DNA of 54,351 nucleotides. It comes from Pseudogulbenkiania sp. (GTDB taxonomy: Bacteria > Pseudomonadota > Gammaproteobacteria > Burkholderiales > Chromobacteriaceae). The stretch is taken from NCBI GenBank assembly GCA_018260425.1, contig JAGLBD010000009.1, positions 1-54,351 on the forward strand, written 5' to 3'. Shown here one piece after another: positions 11,878 to 21,757 of the stretch. Position numbers and translations under genes: made by a program. The notes under the pieces were generated by a model, which was not told the DNA's origin, searched no databases, and was given only the letters and a program-made list of their open reading frames with translations. Position 1 is the first letter of the stretch, and every line of letters begins with the position of its first letter.

Positions 11878-12519
11878 TCAAGGCGCCAGACGTGCCTTGC
11901 GCCAGCCACCGCCCTCTTGCAGGGTGTAAACAATCCGGTCATGCAAGCGGCTTGGCCGGCCTTGCCAGAATTCGATCCGGTCGGGCAGTACGGCGTAGCC
12001 ACCCCAGTGGTCCGGGCGTGGAACGCTGACCGGATGTTTCAGTCCGAACAGGGCTGCACGTTTGACCAGTTCGGCCTTGGACGGAATCTCGTGGCTTTGT
12101 TCGGAAGCCCAGGCGCCAAGGCGGCTGGTGTAAGGGCGGCTCTTGAAGTAGGCGTCCGACACTTCCGGCGGCAGTTTGCGCGTCACGCCTTCGATACGTA
12201 CCTGACGCTCCAGCTCCGGCCAGAAGAAGGTAATGGCGACATTGGGGTTGCCGGCCAGTTGCTCACCCTTGCGCGACAGGTAGTTGGTATAGAACTGCAA
12301 CTCTCCGTTTTCGACGCCTTTGAGCAACACGATGCGGGCGGTCGGGCGGCCATCGGGGCCTACCGTCGCCACGTGCATGGCAGTCGGTTCGTGGACCTCG
12401 GCGCTCATGGCTTCGGCCAGCCAGATTTCCAGCTGGGCAACGGCATCGTCGAGGCATTCCTCGGGCGACAGTTCCTTCTTCGAGTAATCAAGACGAATAT
12501 CGGCAAGATTCATGGACAT
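11878..12519 (-). CDS. pdxH: Pyridoxamine/pyridoxine 5'-phosphate oxidase
   Basis: A 213-residue FMN enzyme that makes pyridoxal 5'-phosphate, the last step of vitamin B6 biosynthesis and salvage. The FMN-binding segment [19 protein letters not shown], the dimer-interface segment [16 protein letters not shown] and the C-terminal [14 protein letters not shown] are all diagnostic, and the length matches E. coli PdxH. A strong AAGGAGG with an 8-base spacer precedes the ATG. The gene is divergent from gmhA, with 141 bases between the two starts, and is followed by a non-coding stretch leading to the protease promoter. Confidence 0.96.
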   Translation of the reverse strand: MSMNLADIRLDYSKKELSPEECLDDAVAQLEIWLAEAMSAEVHEPTAMHVATVGPDGRPTARIVLLKGVENGELQFYTNYLSRKGEQLAGNPNVAITFFWPELERQVRIEGVTRKLPPEVSDAYFKSRPYTSRLGAWASEQSHEIPSKAELVKRAALFGLKHPVSVPRPDHWGGYAVLPDRIEFWQGRPSRLHDRIVYTLQEGGGWRKARLAP

Positions 12520-12660
12520 GATGTTTACCTCCTTCGGATAGCAGAAATAATAACCCGTGTTGTTACTTTATGGCTTGATCCGCACCAAACGGGAGCAAAG
12601 GACTTGCGTCGGCCTCATGGCTTGGCTAGTCTTGCGGACTGATTTTTCCGGGGATTCATC

Positions 12661-13257
12661 ATGATCGATGCCATTGCCACCAGTCTTGCCGATGCGCGCA
12701 CGGCGCTGGACCGGTTTATTGCCGATCCGGTTGCGCTTGAGCGCGTTGCGGCGGCCGCGCGGTTGCTGATCGAGACGTTCGAAGCCGATGGCCGGGTGTA
12801 CTCCTGTGGCAATGGCGGATCGATGTGCGATGCCATGCACTTTGCCGAGGAGCTGACCGGGCGCTATCGCAACGACCGCCGTGGCTATGCGGCGATGGCC
12901 ATTTCGGATCCGGGGCACTTGAGCTGCGTGGGCAACGACTATGGCTACGAGGCGGTGTTCTCGCGGTTTGTGGAAAGCCATGGCCGCAAGGGCGATTGCT
13001 TGCTGGCGATCAGCACCAGCGGCAGTAGTGCCAATGTGCTGCGGGCCGTCAACAGTGCCCGCGCTGCCGGCATGCCGGTCATCGTATTGACCGGCCGGCA
13101 CGGATCGGTGCTGGAAAGTCTGGCCGACGTGACGGTGGTGACCGAGGCCGGCGCCTTTGCCGACCGGGTGCAGGAATTGCACATCAAAGTACTGCATATC
13201 CTTATCGAGTTGATCGAGAGGCATTTTCATCCAGAGAATTATCCCGCGGCAGAGTGA
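12661..13257 (+). CDS. gmhA: Sedoheptulose-7-phosphate isomerase
   Basis: A 198-residue SIS-domain enzyme converting sedoheptulose-7-phosphate to D-glycero-D-manno-heptose-7-phosphate, the first step to the ADP-heptose of lipopolysaccharide core. It matches E. coli GmhA across its length: VYSCGNGGSMCDAMHFAEEL, LTGRYR, ISTSGSSANVL and HIKVLHILIELIE. The zinc/active-site histidine in HFAEELTGR is present, which favours GmhA over the related replication regulator DiaA. GGGGA spaced six bases from the ATG supports the start. It precedes hemA by 67 bases on the same strand. Confidence 0.9.
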   Translation: MIDAIATSLADARTALDRFIADPVALERVAAAARLLIETFEADGRVYSCGNGGSMCDAMHFAEELTGRYRNDRRGYAAMAISDPGHLSCVGNDYGYEAVFSRFVESHGRKGDCLLAISTSGSSANVLRAVNSARAAGMPVIVLTGRHGSVLESLADVTVVTEAGAFADRVQELHIKVLHILIELIERHFHPENYPAAE

Positions 13258-13263
13258 GGCAGG

Positions 13264-13294
13264 CTGTCACGGGGAGGGGCATTTAGGCTAGAAT
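13264..13294 (+). promoter_or_regulatory. Possible hemA promoter
   Basis: CTGTCA (13264-13269) and TAGAAT (13289-13294) resemble -35 and -10 boxes with a 19-base spacer, about 30 bases before the hemA start. Spacing is long, so this is tentative. Confidence 0.35.
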
Positions 13295-13324
13295 AAGCTC
13301 TTTACTTTGCGGCCTTTTCTGCTC

Positions 13325-14578
13325 ATGCATCTGGTTGCCTTCGGTCTCAATCATCAGACAGCTCCGCTTACCGTCCGGGAAAAACTGGCTTTCCCGGCCC
13401 AGGTGCTGCCTGATGCACTGACCAGTCTGGTTCATACCCGGGCGGCGTCCGAGGCGGTAATCGTCTCGACCTGTAACCGTACCGAGATCTACAGCAGTTC
13501 CAACCACCCTGATGCGGCGTTGGCCTGGCTGGCGAACTTCCACGGGGTGCCGCTGGAAGAGTTGCGCCCCTACCTGTACCAACTGGACCCGGCGCAGGCG
13601 GCGCGTCATGCGTTCCGCGTGGCTTCCGGGCTGGACTCGATGGTGCTGGGTGAAACCCAGATTCTCGGGCAGCTCAAGGATGCGGTGCGTCAGGCCGAGC
13701 AGTCCGGCACCTTGGGGTCGATGCTGAACGCCCTGTTCCAGAAAACCTTTTCGGTGGCCAAGGAAGTTCGCAGCAAGACCGGTGTCGGCGCGAGTTCGGT
13801 GTCGATGTCGGCCGCCGCCGTCAAACTGGCGGAGCAGATTTTCCCGAGCATTGCCGAGCTGAATGTGTTGTTCATCGGCGCCGGCGAAATGATCGAGCTG
13901 GTGGCCACCCACTTTGCGGCACGCAACCCGGCCTGTATCACCATTGCCAACCGGACCGTCGAACGGGGCCAGTTACTGGCCGAACGGTTTGGCGGCAATG
14001 CGATTGCCTTGTCAGACCTGCCCAATGTACTGGCGCGCTATGACGTGGTTGTGACCTCGACCGCCAGTCAGTTGCCGATCGTCGGCAAGGGTCTGGTGGA
14101 ACGGGCGATTCGCGAGCGTCGCCACCGGCCGATGTTCATGCTGGATCTGGCCGTGCCGCGCGACATCGAGCGCGAAGCCGGTGACCTCGCCGATGTGTTT
14201 CTCTATACCGTCGATGACATTGCCGGCATTGTCGAGGTGGGTCGCGAGGCCCGTCAGACCGCTGCGGCAGAAGCCGAGGGCATCATTGATGCCCGGGTCG
14301 GCGAGTTTATCGACTGGCTGCACCGCCGCGATGCGGTGCCGATGATCCGTGCCTTGCGCGATGACGCAGACCGGGTACGGCGCCAGGCGCTGGAAGCGGC
14401 CATGAAACAATTGGCCAAGGGCGATGCCCCTGAAAAAGTGCTGGAGACCCTGTCTGTCCAGCTGACGAACAAATTGATGCATGCGCCGACCCAGGCTCTG
14501 TCGTCCGGCAAGGGCGCCGAGCGGGATGCGCTCATCGACGCGGTGGCGCGTCTTTACCGAATCAATCCGGAGTCCTGA
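13325..14578 (+). CDS. hemA: Glutamyl-tRNA reductase
   Basis: A 417-residue enzyme that reduces glutamyl-tRNA to glutamate-1-semialdehyde, the first committed step of C5-pathway tetrapyrrole synthesis. The N-terminal [15 protein letters not shown] and the catalytic cysteine in STCNRTEIY are intact. The NADPH-binding Rossmann segment is [12 protein letters not shown], and a helical C-terminal dimerisation domain follows. The ATG at 13325 gives the family's usual N-terminus; an alternative TTG lies six codons upstream. No clear Shine-Dalgarno is seen. The stop codon overlaps the prfA start by one base (TGATG), implying translational coupling. Confidence 0.95.
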   Translation: MHLVAFGLNHQTAPLTVREKLAFPAQVLPDALTSLVHTRAASEAVIVSTCNRTEIYSSSNHPDAALAWLANFHGVPLEELRPYLYQLDPAQAARHAFRVASGLDSMVLGETQILGQLKDAVRQAEQSGTLGSMLNALFQKTFSVAKEVRSKTGVGASSVSMSAAAVKLAEQIFPSIAELNVLFIGAGEMIELVATHFAARNPACITIANRTVERGQLLAERFGGNAIALSDLPNVLARYDVVVTSTASQLPIVGKGLVERAIRERRHRPMFMLDLAVPRDIEREAGDLADVFLYTVDDIAGIVEVGREARQTAAAEAEGIIDARVGEFIDWLHRRDAVPMIRALRDDADRVRRQALEAAMKQLAKGDAPEKVLETLSVQLTNKLMHAPTQALSSGKGAERDALIDAVARLYRINPES

Positions 14579-15654
14579 TGAAATCGTCGATAGCGGAGAA
14601 ACTCTCCCAACTGGCCGAGCGCCTTGAGGAAGTGACCCGCCTCCTGGCCCAGGAAGAAGCGACCCGAGATATGGACGCCTTCCGCAAGCTGACCCGCGAG
14701 CATGCCGAGCTGACCCCGGTGGTCGAAGCCTGGCAAGCCTGGTGTCAGTGCCAGTCCGATATCGAGACGGCAGGTGAAATGCTGGCCGATCCCGATATGA
14801 AGTCGTTTGCCGAACTGGAAATTGCCGAAAGCCGCGCGCGTCTGGAAGCGCTCGAGGTTGACCTGCAAAAGCTGCTGTTGCCCCGCGACCCCAACGACGA
14901 GCGCAATATCTACCTCGAAGTCCGTGCCGGTACCGGCGGTGATGAAGCGGCGTTGTTTGCCGGCGACTTGCTGCGCATGTACACCCGCTTTGCCGAACGC
15001 AATCGCTGGCAAGTGGAAATCGTCTCCTCCTCCGAGTCAGACCTCGGGGGCTACAAGGAGGTGATTGCCCGCATTGTCGGATTCGGCGCGTATTCCATGC
15101 TCAAGTTCGAGTCGGGCGGACACCGGGTGCAGCGCGTTCCGGCCACCGAGACTCAGGGACGTATCCATACCTCGGCATGTACCGTGGCAGTGATGCCGGA
15201 AGCCGACGAAGTCGAAGGGGTGGAAATCAACCCGGCCGATATTCGCGTCGATACCTTCCGGGCGTCGGGAGCCGGTGGACAGCACATCAACAAAACCGAC
15301 TCGGCCGTGCGCATTACCCACTTGCCGACCGGGATCGTGGTGGAGTGTCAGGATGACCGTTCACAGCACAAGAACAAGGCCCGGGCCTTGTCGGTGCTGG
15401 CGGCGCGCATCATGGACGCACGCTTGCGCGAGGCTCAGGCCAAAGAAGCGGCAACCCGCAAGAGCCTGGTGGGATCGGGGGATCGCAGCGAGCGCATCCG
15501 TACCTACAATTTTCCGCAGGGACGCATCACCGATCATCGCATCAACCTGACGCTCTACAAGCTGGATCAGGTCATGGATGGCGATCTGGCCGACCTGACC
15601 TCGGCATTGACCGCCGAGCATCAGGCCGAGTTGCTGGCGCAGATGGCTGATTAA
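14578..15654 (+). CDS. prfA: Peptide chain release factor 1
   Basis: A 358-residue translation factor that recognises UAA and UAG and triggers peptide release. The codon-recognition PxT-type motif is in [14 protein letters not shown] and the catalytic GGQ in [18 protein letters not shown]. Its start overlaps the hemA stop, with GGAG from the end of hemA acting as ribosome-binding site. The hemA-prfA order is conserved in many proteobacteria, where prmC, the methyltransferase that modifies the GGQ glutamine, often follows. Here a terminator and a convergent MATE gene follow instead. Confidence 0.97.
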   Translation: MKSSIAEKLSQLAERLEEVTRLLAQEEATRDMDAFRKLTREHAELTPVVEAWQAWCQCQSDIETAGEMLADPDMKSFAELEIAESRARLEALEVDLQKLLLPRDPNDERNIYLEVRAGTGGDEAALFAGDLLRMYTRFAERNRWQVEIVSSSESDLGGYKEVIARIVGFGAYSMLKFESGGHRVQRVPATETQGRIHTSACTVAVMPEADEVEGVEINPADIRVDTFRASGAGGQHINKTDSAVRITHLPTGIVVECQDDRSQHKNKARALSVLAARIMDARLREAQAKEAATRKSLVGSGDRSERIRTYNFPQGRITDHRINLTLYKLDQVMDGDLADLTSALTAEHQAELLAQMAD

Positions 15655-15679
15655 GTCACGCTAACCGCGTTGGACATGA

Positions 15680-15718
15680 CACAGGCGAGTGACCTTACGG
15701 GCTCGCCTGTGCTGTTTT
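15680..15718 (+). terminator. Terminator of hemA-prfA
   Basis: CACAGGCGAG (15680-15689) and CTCGCCTGTG (15702-15711) form a 10-bp stem, followed by CTGTTTTAG. It lies between prfA and the convergent MATE gene. Confidence 0.8.
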
Positions 15719-17138
15719 AGAGGGTGCGCAGTCCGGAACCCAGCTGGCGGGTCAGGGTGCGGAACCGCATCAGCAGCAGTGCGGTCACCACCAGCAAGCC
15801 AACCGACATGCCTGCCCAGACGCCGCTCGGCCCCATGCCGTGGCGTGACAGGTACCAGGCCAGCGGAATGGCAATGCCCCAACAGCCTATGCCAAAGATC
15901 ACCATGGTCGCACGGGCATCCTTCAGCGCCCTGAGACAGCCGCCAAGGATGGTTTGCCAGGCATCCAGCACCAGCATGGTCGCGACGACCGGCACCAATG
16001 TCAGGGCAATCGGGCGTGCCGCTTCCACCCCCTCGCGACCATCCGGCAGAAACAAGGCGATCAAGGCATTGGGCGCCAGCAACAGCACCACGGTCGTCAA
16101 CAAGGTCCATAGAATCCCCATCAACTGCCCGGCGATACCGGCCCGGGCCGCCGCCCGGTAGTCACCGGCCCCGGCAATTTGTCCGACGCGGATCGATGTC
16201 GCGAAGGTGAGGCCGGCCGGAATCATGAAACTGGCGATCACCAATTGCATCATGCTCTGGTGCGCCGCCAGTGCTGCAGCGGAAATCGCGCCCATCAGAT
16301 AGGCACAACTGGTGAACATTCCGCTTTCCAGCCCCATGGTGCCTCCGGCCGGAAACCCGAGCTTCATGAAGGGCTTGAGGGTGGCGAAGTCGCGCCGGGT
16401 GAATCGCCCGAAAATATGGTAGCTGCGATAGGGTTCGGCACAGGCCACCAGCCAGGCAAACGACAGACCCAGAAAGACATAGGTGAAGGTCGAAGAGATG
16501 GCGATGCCGGTCAGGCCGAGCCCGGGCCATGAACCGATTCCTTGCGACAGCACGTAGCCCAGCCCCGGCGAGAGCAGCAATGCACCGCCCGTGATATAGG
16601 CGACCGGTCCTGCCTTGCCGATGCCCGAGGCAAAACCGCGCAAGGTCAGGAACAGCAAGCCGAACGGCAGCCCCCACATCAGGATATGCAGAAAGCCGAT
16701 GGCATCGCGTACGGTGGCCGGCGGTTGTCCGAGGGCCAGCATCAACGGTTCGGCATTCCATAGCACGATGCCCAGCAGCAGCGGAGTCAGCAGCGTGACG
16801 ATGAGTCCGGCACGGGTGGCCGAGATGACCTCGTCGCGTTTGCCTGCGCCATGCGCCAGCGAGACCAGATTGGCGGCCGCGGACACGATGCCGGCCCCCA
16901 GGACATAGAGAAAGAAAAAGGTGCTCAATGCCAGAGCGCCACTGGCCAGCGCATCGGCAGACAGTTGGCCCATCAGGATCGAGTCAATGAACAGGATGCC
17001 GGTCCAGGTGATTTGGGAAAGAACCAGCGGGACGGCCAGATGCCACAGCGGACGTACCTCGTCCATGATGCTGTTGCATTGCTCCGCCAGGCTGGGGAAA
17101 TAGCGGCTGAAAAAGGGGACTTTGGCCATGTTTAGCAT
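15717..17138 (-). CDS. MATE family multidrug/Na+ antiporter
   Basis: A 473-residue inner-membrane transporter with about twelve predicted helices and the MATE family arrangement of two related halves: N-terminal PLVLSQITWTGILFIDSILMG and central PAGGTMGLESGMFTSCAYLMG. It resembles NorM-type pumps, which export cationic drugs in exchange for Na+ or H+; the substrate is inferred only from family. Two starts are possible, at 17138 and 17129, neither with a good Shine-Dalgarno. It is divergent from a LysR regulator gene 115 bases away, which is a plausible regulator. Confidence 0.9.
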   Translation of the reverse strand: MLNMAKVPFFSRYFPSLAEQCNSIMDEVRPLWHLAVPLVLSQITWTGILFIDSILMGQLSADALASGALALSTFFFLYVLGAGIVSAAANLVSLAHGAGKRDEVISATRAGLIVTLLTPLLLGIVLWNAEPLMLALGQPPATVRDAIGFLHILMWGLPFGLLFLTLRGFASGIGKAGPVAYITGGALLLSPGLGYVLSQGIGSWPGLGLTGIAISSTFTYVFLGLSFAWLVACAEPYRSYHIFGRFTRRDFATLKPFMKLGFPAGGTMGLESGMFTSCAYLMGAISAAALAAHQSMMQLVIASFMIPAGLTFATSIRVGQIAGAGDYRAAARAGIAGQLMGILWTLLTTVVLLLAPNALIALFLPDGREGVEAARPIALTLVPVVATMLVLDAWQTILGGCLRALKDARATMVIFGIGCWGIAIPLAWYLSRHGMGPSGVWAGMSVGLLVVTALLLMRFRTLTRQLGSGLRTL

Positions 17139-17253
17139 AAAGAACGATCCGTTATTGATTTATCGGTGGTTTTTAGCAGAATACGCGAGCCACCCCGTCA
17201 CTGAAAAGCCAGTTATCATCATGCCTCGCATGAAAAAAACTCATGGATAAATC

Positions 17254-18162
17254 ATGAAGCTGCCACCGCTCAATGCCTTGCGGGTATTTCTGGTCGTCGC
17301 CCGCGAATTGTCGTTCACCAAAGCCGCCAACCAGCTCTTCCTCACGCAAGGGGCGGTGAGTCGCCAGATCCAGAGCCTCGAGGCGTTCTACGGCCTGGCG
17401 TTGTTTATCCGCCAGCCTCGCAGTCTGGCGCTGACGGCGGAGGGTGAGGCCCTGCTGGGCCCGGTCAGTGCCGCCTTCGAGCAGATTCGCGAGGCCAGTG
17501 AAGCCTTGCGGGTGCGTCAGGGGGATATCCGGGTGCGGGTTGCCGCAACCCCGGCCATGCGTTGGGTGTTGCCCAACCTGCCGGATTTCCAGACCCGGTT
17601 TCCCGACTACACCGTGCATCTGGAAACCCTGCTGGGCGATGGCATGCCGTTTGACCGCAGCCGCAATGATCTGGCGATCCAGGGGGTCCGGGAGGGAGAG
17701 CAGCATCCGGGCATGGTGCTGGAAACCATCAGCCAGGAGTTGTTGGTGCCGGTGTGTTCTCCGGACCTGCTGAAGGGTCGGCCGCCGTTACGCGAACCGG
17801 ACGACCTGCGGCATTACACCCTGCTGCATCCCTGGCGCGGCCAGAATAGCTGGGCGCAGTGGCTGGAATTGGCCGGTGCCAGCAAGGTGCGCAGTGAAGA
17901 AGGGCTGACTTTCGATGCGCTGGAATTCGCCTTGTATGCCGCCACGCGCGGCATGGGGGTGGCATTGGCCCAGCTGTCGATGATCGAGGAGGATGTCCGG
18001 CTGGGACGGTTGATGGTGCCCTTCCCGGTGATTCTGGAAACCGAATGGTCCTATTGCCTGATCTATCCGGAAGAAATGGCCAGCCTGCCGAAAATCAGGG
18101 CGTTCCGCGATTGGCTGATGGAAACACTGGCGCTATCGGGGGTGACGCGCGTGATGGGGTAA
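17254..18162 (+). CDS. LysR family transcriptional regulator (GcvA-like)
   Basis: A 302-residue DNA-binding regulator. The winged helix-turn-helix occupies about residues 5-65 (LNALRVFLVVARELSFTKAA, then LTQGAVSRQIQSLE), and the periplasmic-binding-protein-like effector domain fills the rest, beginning around IRVRVAATPAMRWVLPNL. The layout resembles GcvA and relatives. It is divergent from the MATE exporter gene, with 115 bases between the starts, so autoregulation and control of that pump is the natural inference. The effector is unknown. Confidence 0.88.
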   Translation: MKLPPLNALRVFLVVARELSFTKAANQLFLTQGAVSRQIQSLEAFYGLALFIRQPRSLALTAEGEALLGPVSAAFEQIREASEALRVRQGDIRVRVAATPAMRWVLPNLPDFQTRFPDYTVHLETLLGDGMPFDRSRNDLAIQGVREGEQHPGMVLETISQELLVPVCSPDLLKGRPPLREPDDLRHYTLLHPWRGQNSWAQWLELAGASKVRSEEGLTFDALEFALYAATRGMGVALAQLSMIEEDVRLGRLMVPFPVILETEWSYCLIYPEEMASLPKIRAFRDWLMETLALSGVTRVMG

Positions 18163-18200
18163 GGTCATGCCGTGCAACGGCAGAGCTGTACAGCATGACC
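18163..18200. repeat. Inverted repeat between convergent genes
   Basis: GGTCATGC (18163-18170) and GCATGACC (18193-18200) frame a smaller hairpin (CCGTTGCACGG on the minus strand). It lies between the convergent lysR and uppP-like genes and may terminate either; no T-run is seen. Confidence 0.4.
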
Positions 18201-18219
18201 CGGTGGGGACCCCCCGTTG

Positions 18220-19119
18220 TTAGAGCAAACGCAGGGCCAGTCCCACGGCGCCCAGCAGAATACAGTAGATACCGAAGGGGCGCAGGGCCTGCACTTCGTG
18301 CTTGTTGAACCAGCGCATCAACACCCAGGTACTCAGCCAGGCGAAGGTGCCGGACAGGATGCCGCACACTCCCACCAGCGTCAGGTCGATGCTGGCGCCC
18401 ATCTTGAGCATTTTCGGGACTTCGAGAATCCCGGCGGCGGCGATGATCGGTGTGGCCAGCAAGAAGGAGAAGCGTGCGGCAGAGGCATAGTCCAGACCGG
18501 TGCTGATCCCGGCGATCAGCGTCACGCCCGAGCGTGAAATGCCGGGAATCAGGGCCAGCGCCTGGGCAAAGCCGATTCGCAGGGCGTTGAGCGGCGACAG
18601 TTGCGCGAGGGTTTTGCCGGAGGTGCGGCGACGCAGGCCGTCACCGGCGATCAGGATCACGCCGTTGATCATCAGTACCACGAGAATGATGTCGGTGGTG
18701 CCAAACAGGACTTTCAGTTTCTTTTCCAGCAGCAGGCCGATCAGGCCGGCTGGCACCGTACCGATGAACAGACGCCACATCAGGCGGGCTTCCTCATTGG
18801 TCTCGCGTCCGCCGGCGCGCAGAAAACCCCCGATCAGTTTGAACCAGTCTTTGCGGAAGAAATGGAACAGCGCCAGTGCGGTGCCGAGGTGCAGGACGAC
18901 CATGAAAGGCAGGAAGGCCTCATTGCGGGGATGCAGCTGCCAACCCAGCAGGTCGGGCAGGATCACGCCATGACCCAGACTGCTGATCGGGAAAAGTTCG
19001 GTAATGCCCTGCATGATGGCGAACAGGACGGCTTCCATAACCGGCATGGGGAAGTACTCCAGTGAGAAATGGGGAAAAGGCGCATAGTCTGCCAATTTCA
19101 CCCACTTGAAAAGTGTCAT
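18220..19119 (-). CDS. Divergent UppP/BacA-type undecaprenyl-diphosphatase
   Basis: A 299-residue membrane phosphatase of the BacA/UppP family, which dephosphorylates undecaprenyl diphosphate to recycle the lipid carrier for cell-wall synthesis. Both family signatures are present: QGITELFPISSLGHGVILP near the N-terminus (canonical form is EGxTEFLPVSSTGHL) and PGISRSGVTLIAGISTGLD. Serine-threonine and first-motif glutamate replacements mark it as a divergent paralogue of the canonical uppP at 38.4 kb. The ATG at 19119 has AAGGAGG close upstream; a second ATG at 19047 with GGAG would remove 24 residues. It is divergent from the CDF transporter gene, with a palindrome between them. Confidence 0.85.
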   Translation of the reverse strand: MTLFKWVKLADYAPFPHFSLEYFPMPVMEAVLFAIMQGITELFPISSLGHGVILPDLLGWQLHPRNEAFLPFMVVLHLGTALALFHFFRKDWFKLIGGFLRAGGRETNEEARLMWRLFIGTVPAGLIGLLLEKKLKVLFGTTDIILVVLMINGVILIAGDGLRRRTSGKTLAQLSPLNALRIGFAQALALIPGISRSGVTLIAGISTGLDYASAARFSFLLATPIIAAAGILEVPKMLKMGASIDLTLVGVCGILSGTFAWLSTWVLMRWFNKHEVQALRPFGIYCILLGAVGLALRLL

Positions 19120-19124
19120 GATCC

Positions 19125-19147
19125 CTCCTTAAGATTGCATTAAGGAG
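19125..19147. promoter_or_regulatory. Palindrome between uppP-like and CDF genes
   Basis: CTCCTTAA (19125-19132) and TTAAGGAG (19140-19147) are perfect inverted halves separated by GATTGCA. One half overlaps the Shine-Dalgarno of the uppP-like gene. It could be a repressor operator or an RNA hairpin hiding that ribosome-binding site. Confidence 0.5.
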
Positions 19148-19215
19148 AATGAGGGAGTCTAATGCCGCCAAAATCGGGAATGTATCGTTTCCGTATTGTT
19201 TAGTGAGACACACCA

Positions 19216-20361
19216 ATGAGTCATAAGCACCATCATGTCGTGGCGGCCGAAGAGGTCACCAGCTCCGAACGCCAGGCCGCGGCCACCAAAAGCACGTTGG
19301 TAAGTGTCGTCGTCAACGTTTTCCTGACGGTCGTCCAGATCGCCACGGGTATCTTTGCCCATTCCAGCGCCTTGGTCGCCGATGGTATCCACTCGCTGTC
19401 GGACCTGATTGCCGACTTCGTGGTGCTGATCGCCAACCGTTTCAGTCATCTCGAGGCCGACAGCAATCACCCCTACGGACATTCCCGTTTTGAAAATGCC
19501 GCATCGCTGGCCCTGGGGGTGCTGTTGCTGGTCGTCGGCTGCGGCATGCTGTGGAGCGCCGCCAACAAATTCGCCGACCCGACCCTGATCCCGCGCGTGC
19601 ACTGGTACGCACTGGTCGTGGCGACAACCACGCTGTTTGCCAAGGAAGGGCTGTTCCGTTACATGTTGGCGGTGGCCAACCGGGTGAAGTCCGGCATGCT
19701 GGTGGCCAATGCCTGGCATGCCCGTTCGGATGCCGCGTCTTCGCTGGTGGTGGCGGTGGGGATTATCGGCAACATGCTGGGTTGGCCGTTGCTGGACCCG
19801 CTGGCCGCCGCCATCGTTGGTTTCATGGTGGCGCGCATGGGTTGGAATTTTACCTATGACGCCTTGCAGGACCTGATGGACCGCGGGCTGGATGCCGAAG
19901 ATGTCGAAGCGATCCGGTCCCATCTGGCCCAGACGCCCGGCGTGGTCAATGTCCATGATATCCGTACCCGCAAGACCGGCGACCTGGCCATCATCGATGC
20001 CCATTTGCTGGTGGACAGCCACATCAGTGTTTCCGAAGGCCATCAAATTGCCCTGCAGGCCCGCCAGAGCGTCATGAAACGCTTTGCCGTGGCCGACATC
20101 ACCATCCATATCGATGCCGATACCGCCGACGGCCCGGAAAACCTTCATTTGCCGGCCCGCGAAGTATTGCTGGCCGAGCTTAACCAGCGCTTTGCCGATG
20201 CCCCCTTCGCGCTGGACGATGTGCGTGCGCACTATCTGGAGGGACGTCTCGAGGTGGATATCACCCTTCCCGACAGCGGCGATGCACGACGCGAGCGCTT
20301 GCTGGCCATGGCACCGCTATCCGGCGTTGATGAAATCCGGTTCTTTTCGAGGCTGAATTAG
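19216..20361 (+). CDS. Cation diffusion facilitator (CDF) metal exporter
   Basis: A 381-residue inner-membrane transporter that exchanges divalent metal (Zn, Fe, Mn, Co or Cd, not determinable here) for protons. A short His-rich N-terminus (MSHKHHHVV) precedes six helices. The transport-site pairs are visible as ADGIHSLSDLIADF and HARSDAASSLVVA, and the CDF signature continues with HPYGHSRFENAASL. The cytoplasmic C-terminal domain (about 215-381) is longer than in the smallest CDFs. It is divergent from the uppP-like gene across the palindrome at 19125-19147; the RND pump operon follows after 156 bases. Confidence 0.9.
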   Translation: MSHKHHHVVAAEEVTSSERQAAATKSTLVSVVVNVFLTVVQIATGIFAHSSALVADGIHSLSDLIADFVVLIANRFSHLEADSNHPYGHSRFENAASLALGVLLLVVGCGMLWSAANKFADPTLIPRVHWYALVVATTTLFAKEGLFRYMLAVANRVKSGMLVANAWHARSDAASSLVVAVGIIGNMLGWPLLDPLAAAIVGFMVARMGWNFTYDALQDLMDRGLDAEDVEAIRSHLAQTPGVVNVHDIRTRKTGDLAIIDAHLLVDSHISVSEGHQIALQARQSVMKRFAVADITIHIDADTADGPENLHLPAREVLLAELNQRFADAPFALDDVRAHYLEGRLEVDITLPDSGDARRERLLAMAPLSGVDEIRFFSRLN

Positions 20362-20375
20362 ACCTATTTGTATTG

Positions 20376-20385
20376 ATTAATTAAT
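20376..20385. promoter_or_regulatory. AT-rich region before mdtA
   Basis: The 20362-20517 gap is AT-rich compared with its neighbours. It holds the palindrome ATTAATTAAT (20376-20385) and two TGTAAA boxes (20391 and 20408). It probably contains the mdt promoter, but no consensus regulator site can be assigned. Confidence 0.3.
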
Positions 20386-20517
20386 GACTGTGTAAATTTT
20401 TGTCAGCTGTAAAACTTTGGTTACTAATATGCGTCTATGATGGCACCACGCCGGTCCGGAACCCAGATCCCGTACCGGCGACCCCTGTCAACCTGCATAG
20501 AAACGACACCCTTCGCC

Positions 20518-21753
20518 ATGTCCAAGCCCGTCCAGACTGAGGAAACTTCCACGGTTTCTGCTCCCCGTTCCCTGAAACGCCATTTACCTTATCTGATCCT
20601 GATTGTTGTGTTGGGTGCCGGCATCTGCTGGTGGACGCACTCTTCCGGTGAAAAAGGCGATATGGCGGGACGCAAGGGTAAGCAAACCCCGACCGTTTCG
20701 GTGGCGGTTGCCGGCAAGGGCGATTTGAAAGTCATGCTGGATGCGTTGGGCACGGTGCTGGCCAACAACACGGTGACGGTCAAGAGTCGTGTCGATGGCC
20801 AATTGCTCAAGCTGCACTTCCGTGAAGGACAGGATGTCAAAGCCGGACAGTTGCTGGCGGAAATCGATCCGCGCCCCTTCCAGGTGCAAGTGACTCAGGC
20901 CGAGGGTCAATTGGCGCGCGACATGGCGCAATTGGCCAATGCCCGGGCCGACCTGACCCGCTACAAAACCTTGCTGGGACAAAACGGCGCTTCGCAGCAA
21001 CAAGTCGATACCCAGGAAGCACTGGTTCGTCAGTTGGCCGGTACGGTCAAGGTCGACGAGGGTGCGCTGGCCGCCGCCCGATTGCAGCTCACCTATAGCC
21101 GCATTACCGCCCCGCTGTCCGGCAAAGCCGGTTTGAAGACCGTTGACGAGGGCAATATGATCCATGCCTCGGACGCCAATGGTCTGGTGGTCATCACTCA
21201 GGTCCAGCCGGCCAATGTGCTGTTCTCCATTCCCGAGACCCGGCTGGAGGAGTTGCTCAAGGCGCGTGCGGGCAATGCGCCGCTGGGCGTTGATGCACTG
21301 GATCGCGACGGCACCACGGTATTGGCTCACGGGGTGTTGGCCACCATGGACAATCAGGTCGATACGACCACCGGCACCGTCAAACTCAAGGCGCGCTTCG
21401 ACAACAAGGACGAGGTGCTGTTTCCCAGCCGTTTCGTCAATGCGCGCATGACCCTTGCGACGCTGCATGATGTCATCGTGGTGCCGGCCGTGGCGGTGCA
21501 GCGCGGCAAACCCGGTGCTTATGTGTTCGTCGTCAACGCCGACAATACCGTTAGCCAGCGACCGGTCAAGACCGGTCCGGCCGAAGGCGAGCGCATCGTG
21601 ATCCGTGAAGGACTGACGGCGGGTGAACGGGTCGTTCTGGATGGCCTGGACCAATTGCGTGATGGCCGCAAGGTGAATCCGGTCAGCGCAGGCGAAGCGG
21701 ACAAGCGCGACGGGTCGGCGGCACATCCGGGCAAAAAGCGGAAGGCCGGTTGA
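20518..21753 (+). CDS. mdtA: RND efflux periplasmic adaptor MdtA
   Basis: A 411-residue membrane-fusion protein that links inner-membrane RND pumps to the outer-membrane channel. The N-terminal signal anchor is around [18 protein letters not shown] (residues 22-39). Then come the lipoyl/biotinyl-like domain ([20 protein letters not shown]), a short coiled coil, and beta-barrel domains. It matches E. coli MdtA well, for example [20 protein letters not shown] and [18 protein letters not shown]. The ATG at 20518 ([11 protein letters not shown]) is favoured, removing a 27-residue upstream extension. It is the first gene of mdtA-mdtB-mdtC-OMF, with four bases to mdtB. Confidence 0.92.
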   Translation: MSKPVQTEETSTVSAPRSLKRHLPYLILIVVLGAGICWWTHSSGEKGDMAGRKGKQTPTVSVAVAGKGDLKVMLDALGTVLANNTVTVKSRVDGQLLKLHFREGQDVKAGQLLAEIDPRPFQVQVTQAEGQLARDMAQLANARADLTRYKTLLGQNGASQQQVDTQEALVRQLAGTVKVDEGALAAARLQLTYSRITAPLSGKAGLKTVDEGNMIHASDANGLVVITQVQPANVLFSIPETRLEELLKARAGNAPLGVDALDRDGTTVLAHGVLATMDNQVDTTTGTVKLKARFDNKDEVLFPSRFVNARMTLATLHDVIVVPAVAVQRGKPGAYVFVVNADNTVSQRPVKTGPAEGERIVIREGLTAGERVVLDGLDQLRDGRKVNPVSAGEADKRDGSAAHPGKKRKAG

Positions 21754-21757
21754 GCTG

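Noticed and set aside
20388..20420. BaeR-type operator before mdtA
   Set aside because: TGTAAA boxes occur, but spacing and sequence do not fit the BaeR consensus, and no BaeSR genes are in the window.
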